Positions 1-8,762 of a stretch of DNA of 64,000 nt are shown here, one piece after another. Origin of the DNA: Salinithrix halophila (GTDB taxonomy: Bacteria > Bacillota > Bacilli > Thermoactinomycetales > DSM-45169). The stretch is taken from positions 310,001-374,000 of the forward strand of contig NZ_JBHSAP010000009.1 of assembly GCF_042650125.1 (NCBI RefSeq), in the 5' to 3' direction. The notes beneath the pieces were generated by a model. It saw only the letters and a list, made by a program, of their open reading frames with translations. It had not been told where the DNA came from and made no database searches. The position numbers and the translations under genes are program-made. Position 1 is the stretch's first letter, and every line of letters begins with the position of its first letter.

Positions 1-1113
<1,113 letters not shown>

Positions 1114-1149
1114 CTTTCGAGTTCCCTCCTTCCCTGGACACACTGCCTA

Positions 1150-2982
1150 TCACGCCTCCCTTTGAATCTTTTCCCGGAGGCGGATTAGTTCAATCCCCAG
1201 CCGGGCGGCTTTGGCAATGTCACCAGAGCGCTCTGCCTGCTTTACTTGTTCCTGTTTCTGTTCAATTTCTTGATGAAGAGGATAATTGCGGATATGCCGG
1301 ATATAATCAGTCACTTCTTCGTCGGTTACCGAATCCGGGAGGTCCATCATCAGGATGGCGCTGACTTCTTGTATAAGACTGCCGTCCCTTATATATTGGA
1401 TGAATCGCCCTGGATCCACCGGGTTTCCCTCGGCAAAATAGCCGTATAAGTAGGCAGCGATCGCAGCGTTCGCCTCGATGTTAAATCCTGCCCCTACGGT
1501 CTCCCTCACCCGTTCGGCTACACCGGCGTCTTGAATCATCAAGGAGAGGAGACGGCGCTCTGCCGCTTCAAAAGCGGGGATTTTTCGTTCACGACCGACC
1601 ATGTGTTTGCCATTATGATATCCATTATTCCACTTCTCTAGCCCTTTATCCCCATGGCTCTCCCTTCTCTTCTTCGACGAAGCGGTTCGCTGTTCCTGTT
1701 TCAAGGCATCGAGGGAGATACGGAATTCCTCAGATAGTCGGCGAAGGTAATGATCCCGTTCAATGGCCTTTGGTAGCCCGGAGATCACCTCGACCGCTCG
1801 GGTCAAGTAGCGCATCCGCTCGTCTTCATCTTTCAGGTCGAAACCTTTTTTTAGACTTTCTAACTTAAAAGCGGTAAAGGGGGAAGCCTGGGAAATCACT
1901 TTGGAAGAGAAAGCTTCAGCTCCGTATTTTCGGATGTAATCGTCCGGGTCCATTCCCTCCGGCATACGAGCCACTTTTACGATGCACCCCTCCTGTTTTA
2001 GAACTTCCATTCCCCGTTCAGTAGCGCTCTGCCCCGCGGAGTCGGAATCATAACAAAGAACGGTCTCTTCCGCGTTTCGTTTCAGAACCCTGGCCTGGGA
2101 TTCAGTAAGGGCAGTTCCTAGGGTGGCCACTCCGGAACGGAGGCCTGCCTGCCAAGCAGCGATCACGTCCATATAACCTTCGAAAAGGATCGTTTGCTGA
2201 TCTTTACGGATGGTTTTGCGGGCTCGATGCAGATTGAAAAGGAATTTTCCTTTGTGAAAGAGGGTTGTCTCAGGACTGTTGAGGTACTTGGGCCGACCTT
2301 CCCCCAACACCCGTCCCCCAAAAGCCACCACCCGCCCCTGGGAATCATGGATGGGAAACATCACTCGTCCGCGAAACCGGTCAAAATAAGAGGGCCGCCC
2401 TCGAACACCCTCGCGTTCAGCGACCAAGCCGGCTTCCAGCAACAACCCTTCCGCAAAGCCCCTTCTCTTCAGAAACGGATGCAGGAAGTGGTAGGAATCC
2501 GGTGCATAACCGATTTGAAATTCCTCAATGGTCTCAAGCTGGAGGCCTCGCTCGTTTAAATACCGGCGGGCTGCTTCACCGTGTTCCGTCTGTGTAAGCA
2601 GGTGATGAAAGAGACGGCTCGCCAAGTCCATCACTTTCAGCAGCTCCTGACGGTGCAACTCTTCCGCGTTATCTTCCCTGCCGCCTGACGGTATGTCAAT
2701 ACCGGCCTGTTCCCCGAGATAACGCACGACTTCGACGAAGGTCATCTGTTCCGTCTCCATCACGAACTTGAAGACGTTGCCCCCAGCCCCACATCCAAAA
2801 CAATGGAAAATTTGTTTGTCCGGGGAGACGGAGAATGAAGGTGTCTTCTCAGAATGAAACGGACAGAGGCCAAAAAAGTTTCTCCCGCTTTTCCGGAGTT
2901 GGACCGTCTGACTGACAACGTCAACGATATCGTAGTGCTCCCGGACTCGGTCGATGACTTCCTCGGGGATTCTTCCCGACAT
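1150..2982 (-). CDS. dnaG: DNA primase DnaG
   Basis: Makes RNA primers for the replication fork in association with DnaB helicase. The 610-residue product starts with a CHC2 zinc finger (Cys40, His43, Cys61, Cys64), followed by the primase core and a TOPRIM domain with the EGYMDV motif and the acidic DSD/DPDD segments, then a C-terminal helicase-binding domain. The ATG at 2982 is preferred over a start 7 codons upstream because GGGAGG lies 10 bases before it. The gene leads into sigA with a 36-bp gap, so the two are probably cotranscribed. No yqxD-like gene lies upstream, unlike in B. subtilis. Confidence 0.97.
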   Translation of the reverse strand: MSGRIPEEVIDRVREHYDIVDVVSQTVQLRKSGRNFFGLCPFHSEKTPSFSVSPDKQIFHCFGCGAGGNVFKFVMETEQMTFVEVVRYLGEQAGIDIPSGGREDNAEELHRQELLKVMDLASRLFHHLLTQTEHGEAARRYLNERGLQLETIEEFQIGYAPDSYHFLHPFLKRRGFAEGLLLEAGLVAEREGVRGRPSYFDRFRGRVMFPIHDSQGRVVAFGGRVLGEGRPKYLNSPETTLFHKGKFLFNLHRARKTIRKDQQTILFEGYMDVIAAWQAGLRSGVATLGTALTESQARVLKRNAEETVLCYDSDSAGQSATERGMEVLKQEGCIVKVARMPEGMDPDDYIRKYGAEAFSSKVISQASPFTAFKLESLKKGFDLKDEDERMRYLTRAVEVISGLPKAIERDHYLRRLSEEFRISLDALKQEQRTASSKKRRESHGDKGLEKWNNGYHNGKHMVGRERKIPAFEAAERRLLSLMIQDAGVAERVRETVGAGFNIEANAAIAAYLYGYFAEGNPVDPGRFIQYIRDGSLIQEVSAILMMDLPDSVTDEEVTDYIRHIRNYPLHQEIEQKQEQVKQAERSGDIAKAARLGIELIRLREKIQREA

Positions 2983-3068
2983 GAAATCATCGCCTCCCAG
3001 CACGCAATTTTGCTATCCCTGTCGGGGGATTTTACCCCTCTGACACGAACCTATTCGCCAATGTTCGC

Positions 3069-3098
3069 CAAAATCCTTCATTGTATTGAAGGATTTTG
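3069..3098. repeat. 12-bp perfect inverted repeat in the dnaG leader
   Basis: CAAAATCCTTCA at 3069-3080 and its exact complement TGAAGGATTTTG at 3087-3098 flank a 6-base loop. The repeat lies in the untranslated region between the probable promoter near 3254 and the dnaG start at 2982. No T-run follows it on the minus strand, so it is not an obvious terminator. The direct repeat TTCGCCA occurs twice, 10 bp apart, right beside it (3054-3070). It may be an operator or an mRNA structure; its role is unknown. Confidence 0.55.
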
Positions 3099-3253
3099 CG
3101 GAGAAAAGTTTTCCAGCTCTCTCCGGTCATCAGAGGTCAACCTTTGCATATCTTCTAATTCTACAACAAACCGCGAACTCCTTCCACCTTCCATTCCCTT
3201 CGTATTTTCGCAACAAATGTCGAAGAATGGGATCTATGAACAATCTCCTTACT

Positions 3254-3259
3254 ATTATA
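3254..3259 (-). promoter_or_regulatory. Candidate -10 box of the dnaG-sigA promoter
   Basis: A perfect TATAAT lies on the minus strand about 270 bp upstream of dnaG in the 386-bp gap after the ppdK terminator. The -35 region at 17 bp spacing is poor, so the assignment rests on the -10 box and the position. The rest of 2983-3368 holds the inverted repeat and the terminator described separately; no further gene was seen there. Confidence 0.45.
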
Positions 3260-3327
3260 CGCTGATGCCCAAAAAAAATCCTGCTTACGCTTGACATTAT
3301 GTTTTTTTTCTGCATCAGAAAAGTTCA

Positions 3328-3360
3328 ATAAGAAAACCGCCCGTCTCTTCGGGCGGTTTC
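3328..3360 (-). terminator. Rho-independent terminator of the ccpN-ppsR-ppdK operon
   Basis: AAACCGCCC at 3334-3342 pairs perfectly with GGGCGGTTT at 3351-3359. On the minus strand the stem is followed by TTTTCTTATT. It begins a few bases after the ppdK stop codon. Confidence 0.9.
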
Positions 3361-3368
3361 CTGCTCTA

Positions 3369-6041
3369 TCAGACTGTTTTCTGCAGGGCCTCTAAATCTT
3401 CTTCGCTCAGAGCAGCCTGGGCGGCAGCCAGTCGGGCAAGAGGAACCCGGAAAGGGGAGCAGCTGACATAGTCTAGTCCCGTGTTATGGCAAAAACGAAT
3501 TGATTGTTTTTCCCCCCCATGCTCACCGCAGATCCCGGTTTTAAGAGAAGGATTTGCGCGACGTCCTCCTTCCACACCCATCGCCACCAACTGACCGACT
3601 CCCTCGGTATCCAGGATAATAAAGGGATTTTCCGGCAGAATTTTATGGTCAACGTAATGATGAAGAAATTTTCCTTCTGCATCGTCCCGGCTGTAACCGA
3701 AGGTCGTCTGTGTCAAGTCGTTGGTTCCGAAAGAGAAGAAGTCCGCTTCACCGGCAATCGCCTCTGCGGTCAGTGCTGCACGCGGCACCTCGATCATCGT
3801 TCCGACCGTGAAAGAGACGGTCCGACCGGTTGTCTCTCTCACTCGGGCAGCCGTTTCTTCAATCAGGTGCCGCATCTCCTTTAGCTCATTGACGTGGCCG
3901 ACCAGGGGAATCATAATCTCCGGCTGCACCGAAATACCCTCTTCTGCCGCCTCCGCCGCAGCCAGGAATATCGCTTCCGCCTGCATGGCGTAAATCTCAG
4001 GGTGGATCAGACCCAACCTGCAGCCCCGATGTCCTAGCATGGGATTGAATTCATGGAGAGCCCTTACCTTTCGGAGCAGATGTTCTTTTTCTCGCAGTTT
4101 TAAGGGGTCCGTATCAGGAACCGCTGCAAGCCGGGCAGTTTCCGTTAGCAAATCCTCCAAGTTAGGCAGGAATTCGTGAAGCGGGGGATCGAGCAGCCGA
4201 ATGGTGACAGGCAACCCATCCATCGCACGGAAGATTCCTTTGAAATCGCCTTTTTGCAGAGGAAGGAGCCGCTCCAGCGCTGTCTGCTGCTCCTCCAGGT
4301 TTTCAGCCAAGATCATTTCGCGTACCAGTGGAACCCGGTCCGTTTCCATGAACATATGCTCTGTGCGGCAAAGTCCGACGCCTTCCGCCCCGAATTCTCT
4401 CGCTTTGGCCGCGTCAGCCGGGTTGTCGGCATTCGTGCGGACCTGGAGCCGTCGGAACTGATCCGCCCATTGAAGAAGGGTTTGGAACTCCTCGGAAAGC
4501 TCAGGATCGATCAGAGGCACCTCTCCTTGGATCACATGGCCAGTACCTCCATCCATGGAGAGTTCCTCCCCTTCCCGGATCACAGTATCCCCCACGGTCA
4601 GTTCCTTTTTCTTCCCGTCGATTCGGAGCTCTTCACACCCACAGATACAGGGCTTTCCCATTCCTCGGGCCACCACTGCGGCGTGGCTGGTCATTCCCCC
4701 ACGACTGGTTAGGATTCCCTGCGAGGCGACAATGCCATGAATATCTTCCGGTGTGGTCTCCGGACGAACCAGAACCACTTTTTTTCCTTCCTGAGCCCAG
4801 CGTTCCGCACGGTCGGCGTCGAAGACAACCCAGCCTGAAGCAGCACCTGGAGAAGCGGGTAATCCTTTAGCGAGGATTTTCAGTTTGGCCTTAGGGTCGA
4901 TCCGCCGATGAAGGATCTGATCCAGGTGATCGGGATCCACGCGGGAAAGCGCTTCCTTTTTATCGATAACGCCTTCCTTGACCAAGTCGACGGCGACTTT
5001 GACGGCAGCGTGGGCAGTCCGCTTCCCGGAGCGTGTCTGAAGAATGTAGAGTTTTCCCCGTTCGACTGTAAATTCGATATCTTGCATATCCTCATAGTGG
5101 GTTTCTAAGTGGCGGCTGATCCGGAGGAATTCCTCATAGATGGGAGGCATCCGCTCGCTCAGGGCCTGGATCGGCTCCGGTGTACGAATCCCGGCGACCA
5201 CGTCCTCCCCTTGGGCGTTAATGAGGTACTCGCCATAGAGGCTTTTCTCACCGGTAGAAGGATTTCGGGTGAAGGCAACACCGGTCCCTGAATCTTCCCC
5301 CATGTTGCCGAAGACCATCATCTGCACATTAACAGCCGTTCCCAGATCATCGGATATCTTGTGGATTTTCCTGTAAATGCGGGCCCGTTGATTGTTCCAG
5401 GAATCGAAAACAGCGAGAATCGCCCGGGTCAGCTGCTCCATCGGATTCTGGGGGAATTCTTCCCCTGTCTCTTCCCGTGCAATCCCTTTAAACCGGTCAA
5501 TCACTTCCTGCCAATCCTCCGCTGTCAGCAGGGTGTCGGTGGAAACACCCCGTTCTTCCTTCTTCTTCTCGATGACCCGTTCAAAGCGGTAATGGGGGAT
5601 GCCCAATACCACATCACTAAACATCTGGATAAACCGACGGTAACAATCATAAGCGAAGCGAGGGTTCCCGGTTAGTCCGGCCAACCCTTTCACTGTCTCA
5701 TCATTCAGCCCCAAATTGAGCACGGTATCCATCATTCCCGGCATGGAAATCACAGCACCAGAGCGAACAGAGACCAAGAGTGGGTCCCCTGCATCCCCCA
5801 ACTTCTTACCCGCCTGTTCTTCCAAGCGGACCAAAGCGGCGGCCACGTCTTGCTTCCGTTCTTCTGTCAGCGTCCTTCCGGCTCGGTAGTAATCCAGACA
5901 GGCTTCCGTCGTAATGGTAAAGCCAGGGGGCACTGGCAACCCTGCACGGGTCATCTCTGCTAGATTGGCCCCCTTTCCCCCTAAAAGATGTTTTTCCTCC
6001 AACCGACCGTCCTGAAAGGAAACGACAAATGCTTGACTCAC
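3369..6041 (-). CDS. ppdK: Pyruvate, phosphate dikinase
   Basis: Interconverts pyruvate, ATP and phosphate with PEP, AMP and PPi in the cytoplasm, and here probably serves gluconeogenesis. The 890-residue product has the N-terminal ATP-grasp domain (GGKGANLAEM near the start), the phosphohistidine swivel domain with the GGMTSHAAVVARGMG motif carrying the catalytic His and the regulatory Thr two residues before it, and the C-terminal PEP/pyruvate TIM barrel with GFGTNDLTQ-like and CGEHGG segments. The start is GTG at 6041, 9 bases after AAAGGAGG; the open frame extends 80 codons further upstream but that part overlaps ppsR. Its GTGA overlaps the ppsR stop by 4 bp, indicating translational coupling to its own regulator. 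Confidence 0.96.
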   Translation of the reverse strand: MSQAFVVSFQDGRLEEKHLLGGKGANLAEMTRAGLPVPPGFTITTEACLDYYRAGRTLTEERKQDVAAALVRLEEQAGKKLGDAGDPLLVSVRSGAVISMPGMMDTVLNLGLNDETVKGLAGLTGNPRFAYDCYRRFIQMFSDVVLGIPHYRFERVIEKKKEERGVSTDTLLTAEDWQEVIDRFKGIAREETGEEFPQNPMEQLTRAILAVFDSWNNQRARIYRKIHKISDDLGTAVNVQMMVFGNMGEDSGTGVAFTRNPSTGEKSLYGEYLINAQGEDVVAGIRTPEPIQALSERMPPIYEEFLRISRHLETHYEDMQDIEFTVERGKLYILQTRSGKRTAHAAVKVAVDLVKEGVIDKKEALSRVDPDHLDQILHRRIDPKAKLKILAKGLPASPGAASGWVVFDADRAERWAQEGKKVVLVRPETTPEDIHGIVASQGILTSRGGMTSHAAVVARGMGKPCICGCEELRIDGKKKELTVGDTVIREGEELSMDGGTGHVIQGEVPLIDPELSEEFQTLLQWADQFRRLQVRTNADNPADAAKAREFGAEGVGLCRTEHMFMETDRVPLVREMILAENLEEQQTALERLLPLQKGDFKGIFRAMDGLPVTIRLLDPPLHEFLPNLEDLLTETARLAAVPDTDPLKLREKEHLLRKVRALHEFNPMLGHRGCRLGLIHPEIYAMQAEAIFLAAAEAAEEGISVQPEIMIPLVGHVNELKEMRHLIEETAARVRETTGRTVSFTVGTMIEVPRAALTAEAIAGEADFFSFGTNDLTQTTFGYSRDDAEGKFLHHYVDHKILPENPFIILDTEGVGQLVAMGVEGGRRANPSLKTGICGEHGGEKQSIRFCHNTGLDYVSCSPFRVPLARLAAAQAALSEEDLEALQKTV

Positions 6042-6865
6042 GATTGGCTGCCTCCTTTGCGGAAAAGATCCAGGATGATGTTGGCAGTCTCTTCTACCGC
6101 TTTGTTGGACACATCGAGAATAGGACAACCGATACGCTTCATCACTTTTTCCGAGTATTCCAGTTCCGTGAGAATCCGTTCCATATTGGCATAGTTGGCA
6201 CGGGAAGTAAGTCCAAGGGATTTGAGCCGCTCCCGGCGAATCCCGTTCAGTTGATCTGGATGAATGGTCAGACCGATGCATTTCTCAGCCGGGACCATGT
6301 AAAGTTCTTCCGGCGGTTCTACCTCTGGAACCAGCGGAACATTGGCCACTTTGAGCCGTTTGTGGGCCAAATACATGGACAAGGGGGTCTTAGAAGTGCG
6401 GGAGACACCGACGAGTACGATATCCGCCCGCAACAATCCCCGAGGATCCCGGCCGTCGTCATATTTGACGGCGAATTCGATCGCCTCCACTTTACGGAAG
6501 TATTCATCATCCAGACGACGGACAAGGCCGGGTTCCCGTTTCGGTTGACGCCCAAAAAGACCAGATAACCCTTCCAACATCGGCCCCATAATGTCGACCA
6601 CGGGAACAGAGAGGCGAGCCGCTTCCCCCTTCAGGTACTCTTGCAATTCGGTAACCACCATCGTGAAGGCGATCATCCCTTTGGTTTCCGCCGCTGCCAT
6701 CACCGTTTCCCGAATGATCTTCTTATCATCCACGTAAGGGATACGGCGGATATCCACCTCCCCGCCGTTAAACTGACTGGAGGCTGCCCGGACGACGAAT
6801 TCTGCGGTTTCACCCACGGAATCGGACAGGATGTAAACGATGTGTTGATCATTTGTACTGGAAAT
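6038..6865 (-). CDS. ppsR: PPDK regulatory protein (bifunctional kinase/pyrophosphorylase), probable ATT start
   Basis: DUF299-family enzyme that inactivates PPDK by ADP-dependent phosphorylation of the active-site Thr and reactivates it with phosphate. The product carries the family N-terminus (VYILSDSVGETAE) and the P-loop-like GVSRTSKTPLSMYLA. No ATG, GTG or TTG lies at the expected start: the first in-frame ATG (6982) would overlap ccpN by 98 bp. A strong GGGAGG sits 8 bases before an ATT at 6865, which gives 275 residues, the normal family length. I therefore place the start at this ATT; initiation at a codon further downstream would remove conserved residues. It follows ccpN by 19 bp and overlaps ppdK by 4 bp. 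Confidence 0.9.
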   Translation of the reverse strand: MSSTNDQHIVYILSDSVGETAEFVVRAASSQFNGGEVDIRRIPYVDDKKIIRETVMAAAETKGMIAFTMVVTELQEYLKGEAARLSVPVVDIMGPMLEGLSGLFGRQPKREPGLVRRLDDEYFRKVEAIEFAVKYDDGRDPRGLLRADIVLVGVSRTSKTPLSMYLAHKRLKVANVPLVPEVEPPEELYMVPAEKCIGLTIHPDQLNGIRRERLKSLGLTSRANYANMERILTELEYSEKVMKRIGCPILDVSNKAVEETANIILDLFRKGGSQS

Positions 6866-6884
6866 GGTTCTTCCCTCCCTGGTT

Positions 6885-7556
6885 CTATACGGCCTCTCCT
6901 CCGCCCAGTTCGACGAAGGCTTTGGTGATAGTGGTCTTGGTGATCCGGCCGACAACTTCCACCCCGTCTCCAGATTCGGCATCCTTCACGACCGGAAGCG
7001 CATCTACTTGGTTGCGGATTAGTTTACTCGCCGCTTCCAGGAGCGACTCATCCAACTCACAACTGACGATGTTAGGCATCCGAGTCATAATGACACCAAC
7101 GGGTATGCTGGAGAGATCCCGGGTTCCCATGGAGCTTTTCAGAAGATCTTTACGGGATACCACACCGGTTAGGATCCCTCCTTCCCTAACCACAAAAAGG
7201 GTTCCGACGTCTTCCAGAAACATGGTACAAATCGCGTCGTAAACGGAAGTCTCTTCCTGACAGACAACAGGAACCGACTTATACTCTTTCACCGACAATT
7301 TACGAAGGTGTTCCCCTAAAAGTTGGTTACCGGTTTTTCCTGAATAAAAGTAACCGACCCGGGGACGGGCATCCAGAAACCCCGACATGGTAAGAATCGC
7401 TAGATCCGGCCTCAGTGTGGCCCGTGTCAGGTTTAACTTTTCTGCAATTTGTTCTCCAGTGATTGGACCTTCATCTTTGACAATACGCAGGATCGTTTCC
7501 TGGCGCTTAGACAGCTCGATCGGTTGACACCCCCTTGCCCTTCGGCCCCTCTTCAA
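6885..7556 (-). CDS. ccpN: CcpN-type HTH/CBS transcriptional repressor of gluconeogenic genes
   Basis: The product has an N-terminal winged helix (GEQIAEKLNLTRATLRPDLAI region) followed by two CBS domains (roughly residues 90-210), the architecture of B. subtilis CcpN/YqzB, which represses gapB and pckA when sugar is present. Its place upstream of ppsR and ppdK fits that role. The start is unclear. The given start is TTG at 7556 with no good ribosome site. Homologues begin M-S-T-I-E-L; here AAGGGGG lies 9 bases before an ATC (7520) that encodes the I of I-E-L, while GTG-TCA-ACC (M-S-T) is present one base out of frame just upstream. Function is well supported, the first 12 codons are not. Confidence 0.9.
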   Translation of the reverse strand: MKRGRRARGCQPIELSKRQETILRIVKDEGPITGEQIAEKLNLTRATLRPDLAILTMSGFLDARPRVGYFYSGKTGNQLLGEHLRKLSVKEYKSVPVVCQEETSVYDAICTMFLEDVGTLFVVREGGILTGVVSRKDLLKSSMGTRDLSSIPVGVIMTRMPNIVSCELDESLLEAASKLIRNQVDALPVVKDAESGDGVEVVGRITKTTITKAFVELGGGEAV

Positions 7557-7565
7557 TATGTCATA
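7555..7565 (-). promoter_or_regulatory. Possible CcpN binding box
   Basis: On the minus strand the bases read TATGACATATT, which fits every position of the CcpN box consensus TRTGHYATAYW as I recall it from B. subtilis work. It overlaps the proposed TTG start of ccpN, downstream of the promoter, as an autoregulatory site would. No binding evidence is visible. Confidence 0.35.
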
Positions 7566-7583
7566 CTTAAGTTAAATATGATT

Positions 7584-7603
7584 CATATAGTATATACTAT
7601 ATG
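7584..7603. repeat. 20-bp perfect palindrome over the ccpN -10 region
   Basis: The 20 bases form an uninterrupted AT-rich palindrome centred between 7593 and 7594. It contains the probable ccpN -10 box and lies between the divergent ccpN and isomerase promoters. Its position suggests a repressor operator, perhaps for CcpN itself or for a regulator of the divergent gene. Confidence 0.6.
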
Positions 7604-7622
7604 GCATCGTCCCTTTCCGCAA
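7594..7622 (-). promoter_or_regulatory. Probable sigma-A promoter of the ccpN operon
   Basis: TTGCGG (7617-7622) and TAGTAT (7594-7599) on the minus strand are separated by 17 bp. The -10 box lies inside the 20-bp palindrome, and the transcript would begin about 25 bp before the ccpN frame. Confidence 0.6.
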
Positions 7623-7694
7623 CCCCTTTTTGGGACGTTTTTCGCCTTCAGGACACAAACGGTCCCGGGTGAGGGTGTTCCAGTAAGACTCCAA

Positions 7695-7723
7695 TTGTCA
7701 AAGAGACCATTTCTATATAGAAT
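7695..7723 (+). promoter_or_regulatory. Probable sigma-A promoter of the TIM-barrel gene
   Basis: TTGTCA at 7695-7700 and TAGAAT at 7718-7723 are spaced by 17 bp and end 33 bp before the start codon of the plus-strand gene. Confidence 0.7.
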
Positions 7724-7756
7724 GAATGAAGAGAAGTGAATTGGAGGGTTCCATCC

Positions 7757-8680
7757 ATGCTGTTTTCCAACCCGTTGGCGGCCCAATCCGAAGCGGCAAT
7801 TCCCCCGCTACACCAACTTGCTGACCAGGGTTTCACCCAAGCGGAGGTCGTCCTCCCCTCCTCCCGCCGTGACAGAGAAAATCTGAAAGATTTGCTCCAA
7901 GTAACGGGCATCCGACCGATCGCCTTTCGGGCACCTGCCCATCTAGGCCTGGGAACGGCAGCACCCCTGAACAAGGAGGAATGGACCGGCTGGATGGAGG
8001 CAATCGCCCCTCTTTTCAGAGGCAAACACCGGTATCTGATCTGCCACGGCGCAACGGTCACCTTGGGAGAAGTCTTCGAGTATCTGGACGCCCGTCCCCG
8101 TGATTTCAATGCTTTACACGATTACAAAACCCAGTATGTCGAGCAGATGATCGAACAACTGGGTCAATTGGAAGAAGCGGCACAGCCTTTCGGGATTCAT
8201 CTATTGGTGGAAAATGCCCCGATGGGCGGCCCAGAATACTTCGAACCAGGGAAAAACTGGATCCACCCTGCCCTGCGCACTCCACGTCATCTGCTGCGTA
8301 TCACGGAAGCGACAGGTGTCAAACTATGCTTCGATACGGCTCACGCCCGAATCACATCCAATGTCTTCACTTATATGCACCGATCTCGAAGCCTCTTTGC
8401 CGCTTCGACAGAAAAGGAGATCCTCAACGCCACCCGCAGTTGGATCCAGTTTTACGAGCAGGTAAAAGAAAGGACTGCTATCGTCCGCCTCTCCTACTCC
8501 GTCAGTTGGGGAGATACACCAGATACATGCCATATCCCCTTCCCGGAAGCGGCCTATGCTGAACTCCTCGATTTCGCGGAACAGATCCCCTCGAAAACCC
8601 CGATCGTCCTCCCCTCTGGGGCTCGAGAAGAAACGCTTCCTGCACTGAAATCAGCGTTACACAGACTGAAAAAGCGGTAA
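7757..8680 (+). CDS. Sugar-phosphate isomerase/epimerase-like TIM-barrel protein
   Basis: The 307-residue product resembles the xylose isomerase-like/AP endonuclease family 2 TIM barrel. Likely metal-site segments are LVENAPMGG (Glu at the end of a strand), CFDTAHA (Asp and His) and the late HIPFPEAAY segment. The substrate cannot be told from the sequence. The ATG at 7757 is chosen because GGAGGG lies 8 bases upstream; an in-frame start 7 codons earlier lacks such a site. The gene is monocistronic, opposite in direction to everything around it, with its own promoter and a terminator facing that of glyS. Confidence 0.75.
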   Translation: MLFSNPLAAQSEAAIPPLHQLADQGFTQAEVVLPSSRRDRENLKDLLQVTGIRPIAFRAPAHLGLGTAAPLNKEEWTGWMEAIAPLFRGKHRYLICHGATVTLGEVFEYLDARPRDFNALHDYKTQYVEQMIEQLGQLEEAAQPFGIHLLVENAPMGGPEYFEPGKNWIHPALRTPRHLLRITEATGVKLCFDTAHARITSNVFTYMHRSRSLFAASTEKEILNATRSWIQFYEQVKERTAIVRLSYSVSWGDTPDTCHIPFPEAAYAELLDFAEQIPSKTPIVLPSGAREETLPALKSALHRLKKR

Positions 8681-8709
8681 AAAAGCCGGCATACTCTGCG
8701 GGCTTTTTT
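8678..8709 (+). terminator. Terminator of the TIM-barrel gene
   Basis: AAAAGCC at 8681-8687 pairs with GGCTTTT at 8701-8707 and continues into a T-run. It starts at the stop codon of the plus-strand gene. Confidence 0.8.
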
Positions 8710-8718
8710 GCTTTGTCC

Positions 8719-8753
8719 AAAAAAAGAGTCCCGACCGATTTGGCCGGGACTCT
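8719..8753 (-). terminator. Terminator of glyS
   Basis: AGAGTCCCG (8725-8733) pairs with CGGGACTCT (8745-8753); on the minus strand the stem is followed by a run of seven Ts. It lies 9 bp after the glyS stop. Confidence 0.9.
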
Positions 8754-8762
8754 CTCGTACCT

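Noticed and set aside
3291..3296. Plus-strand TTGACA as a promoter
   Set aside because: No fitting -10 box follows and no plus-strand gene is there.
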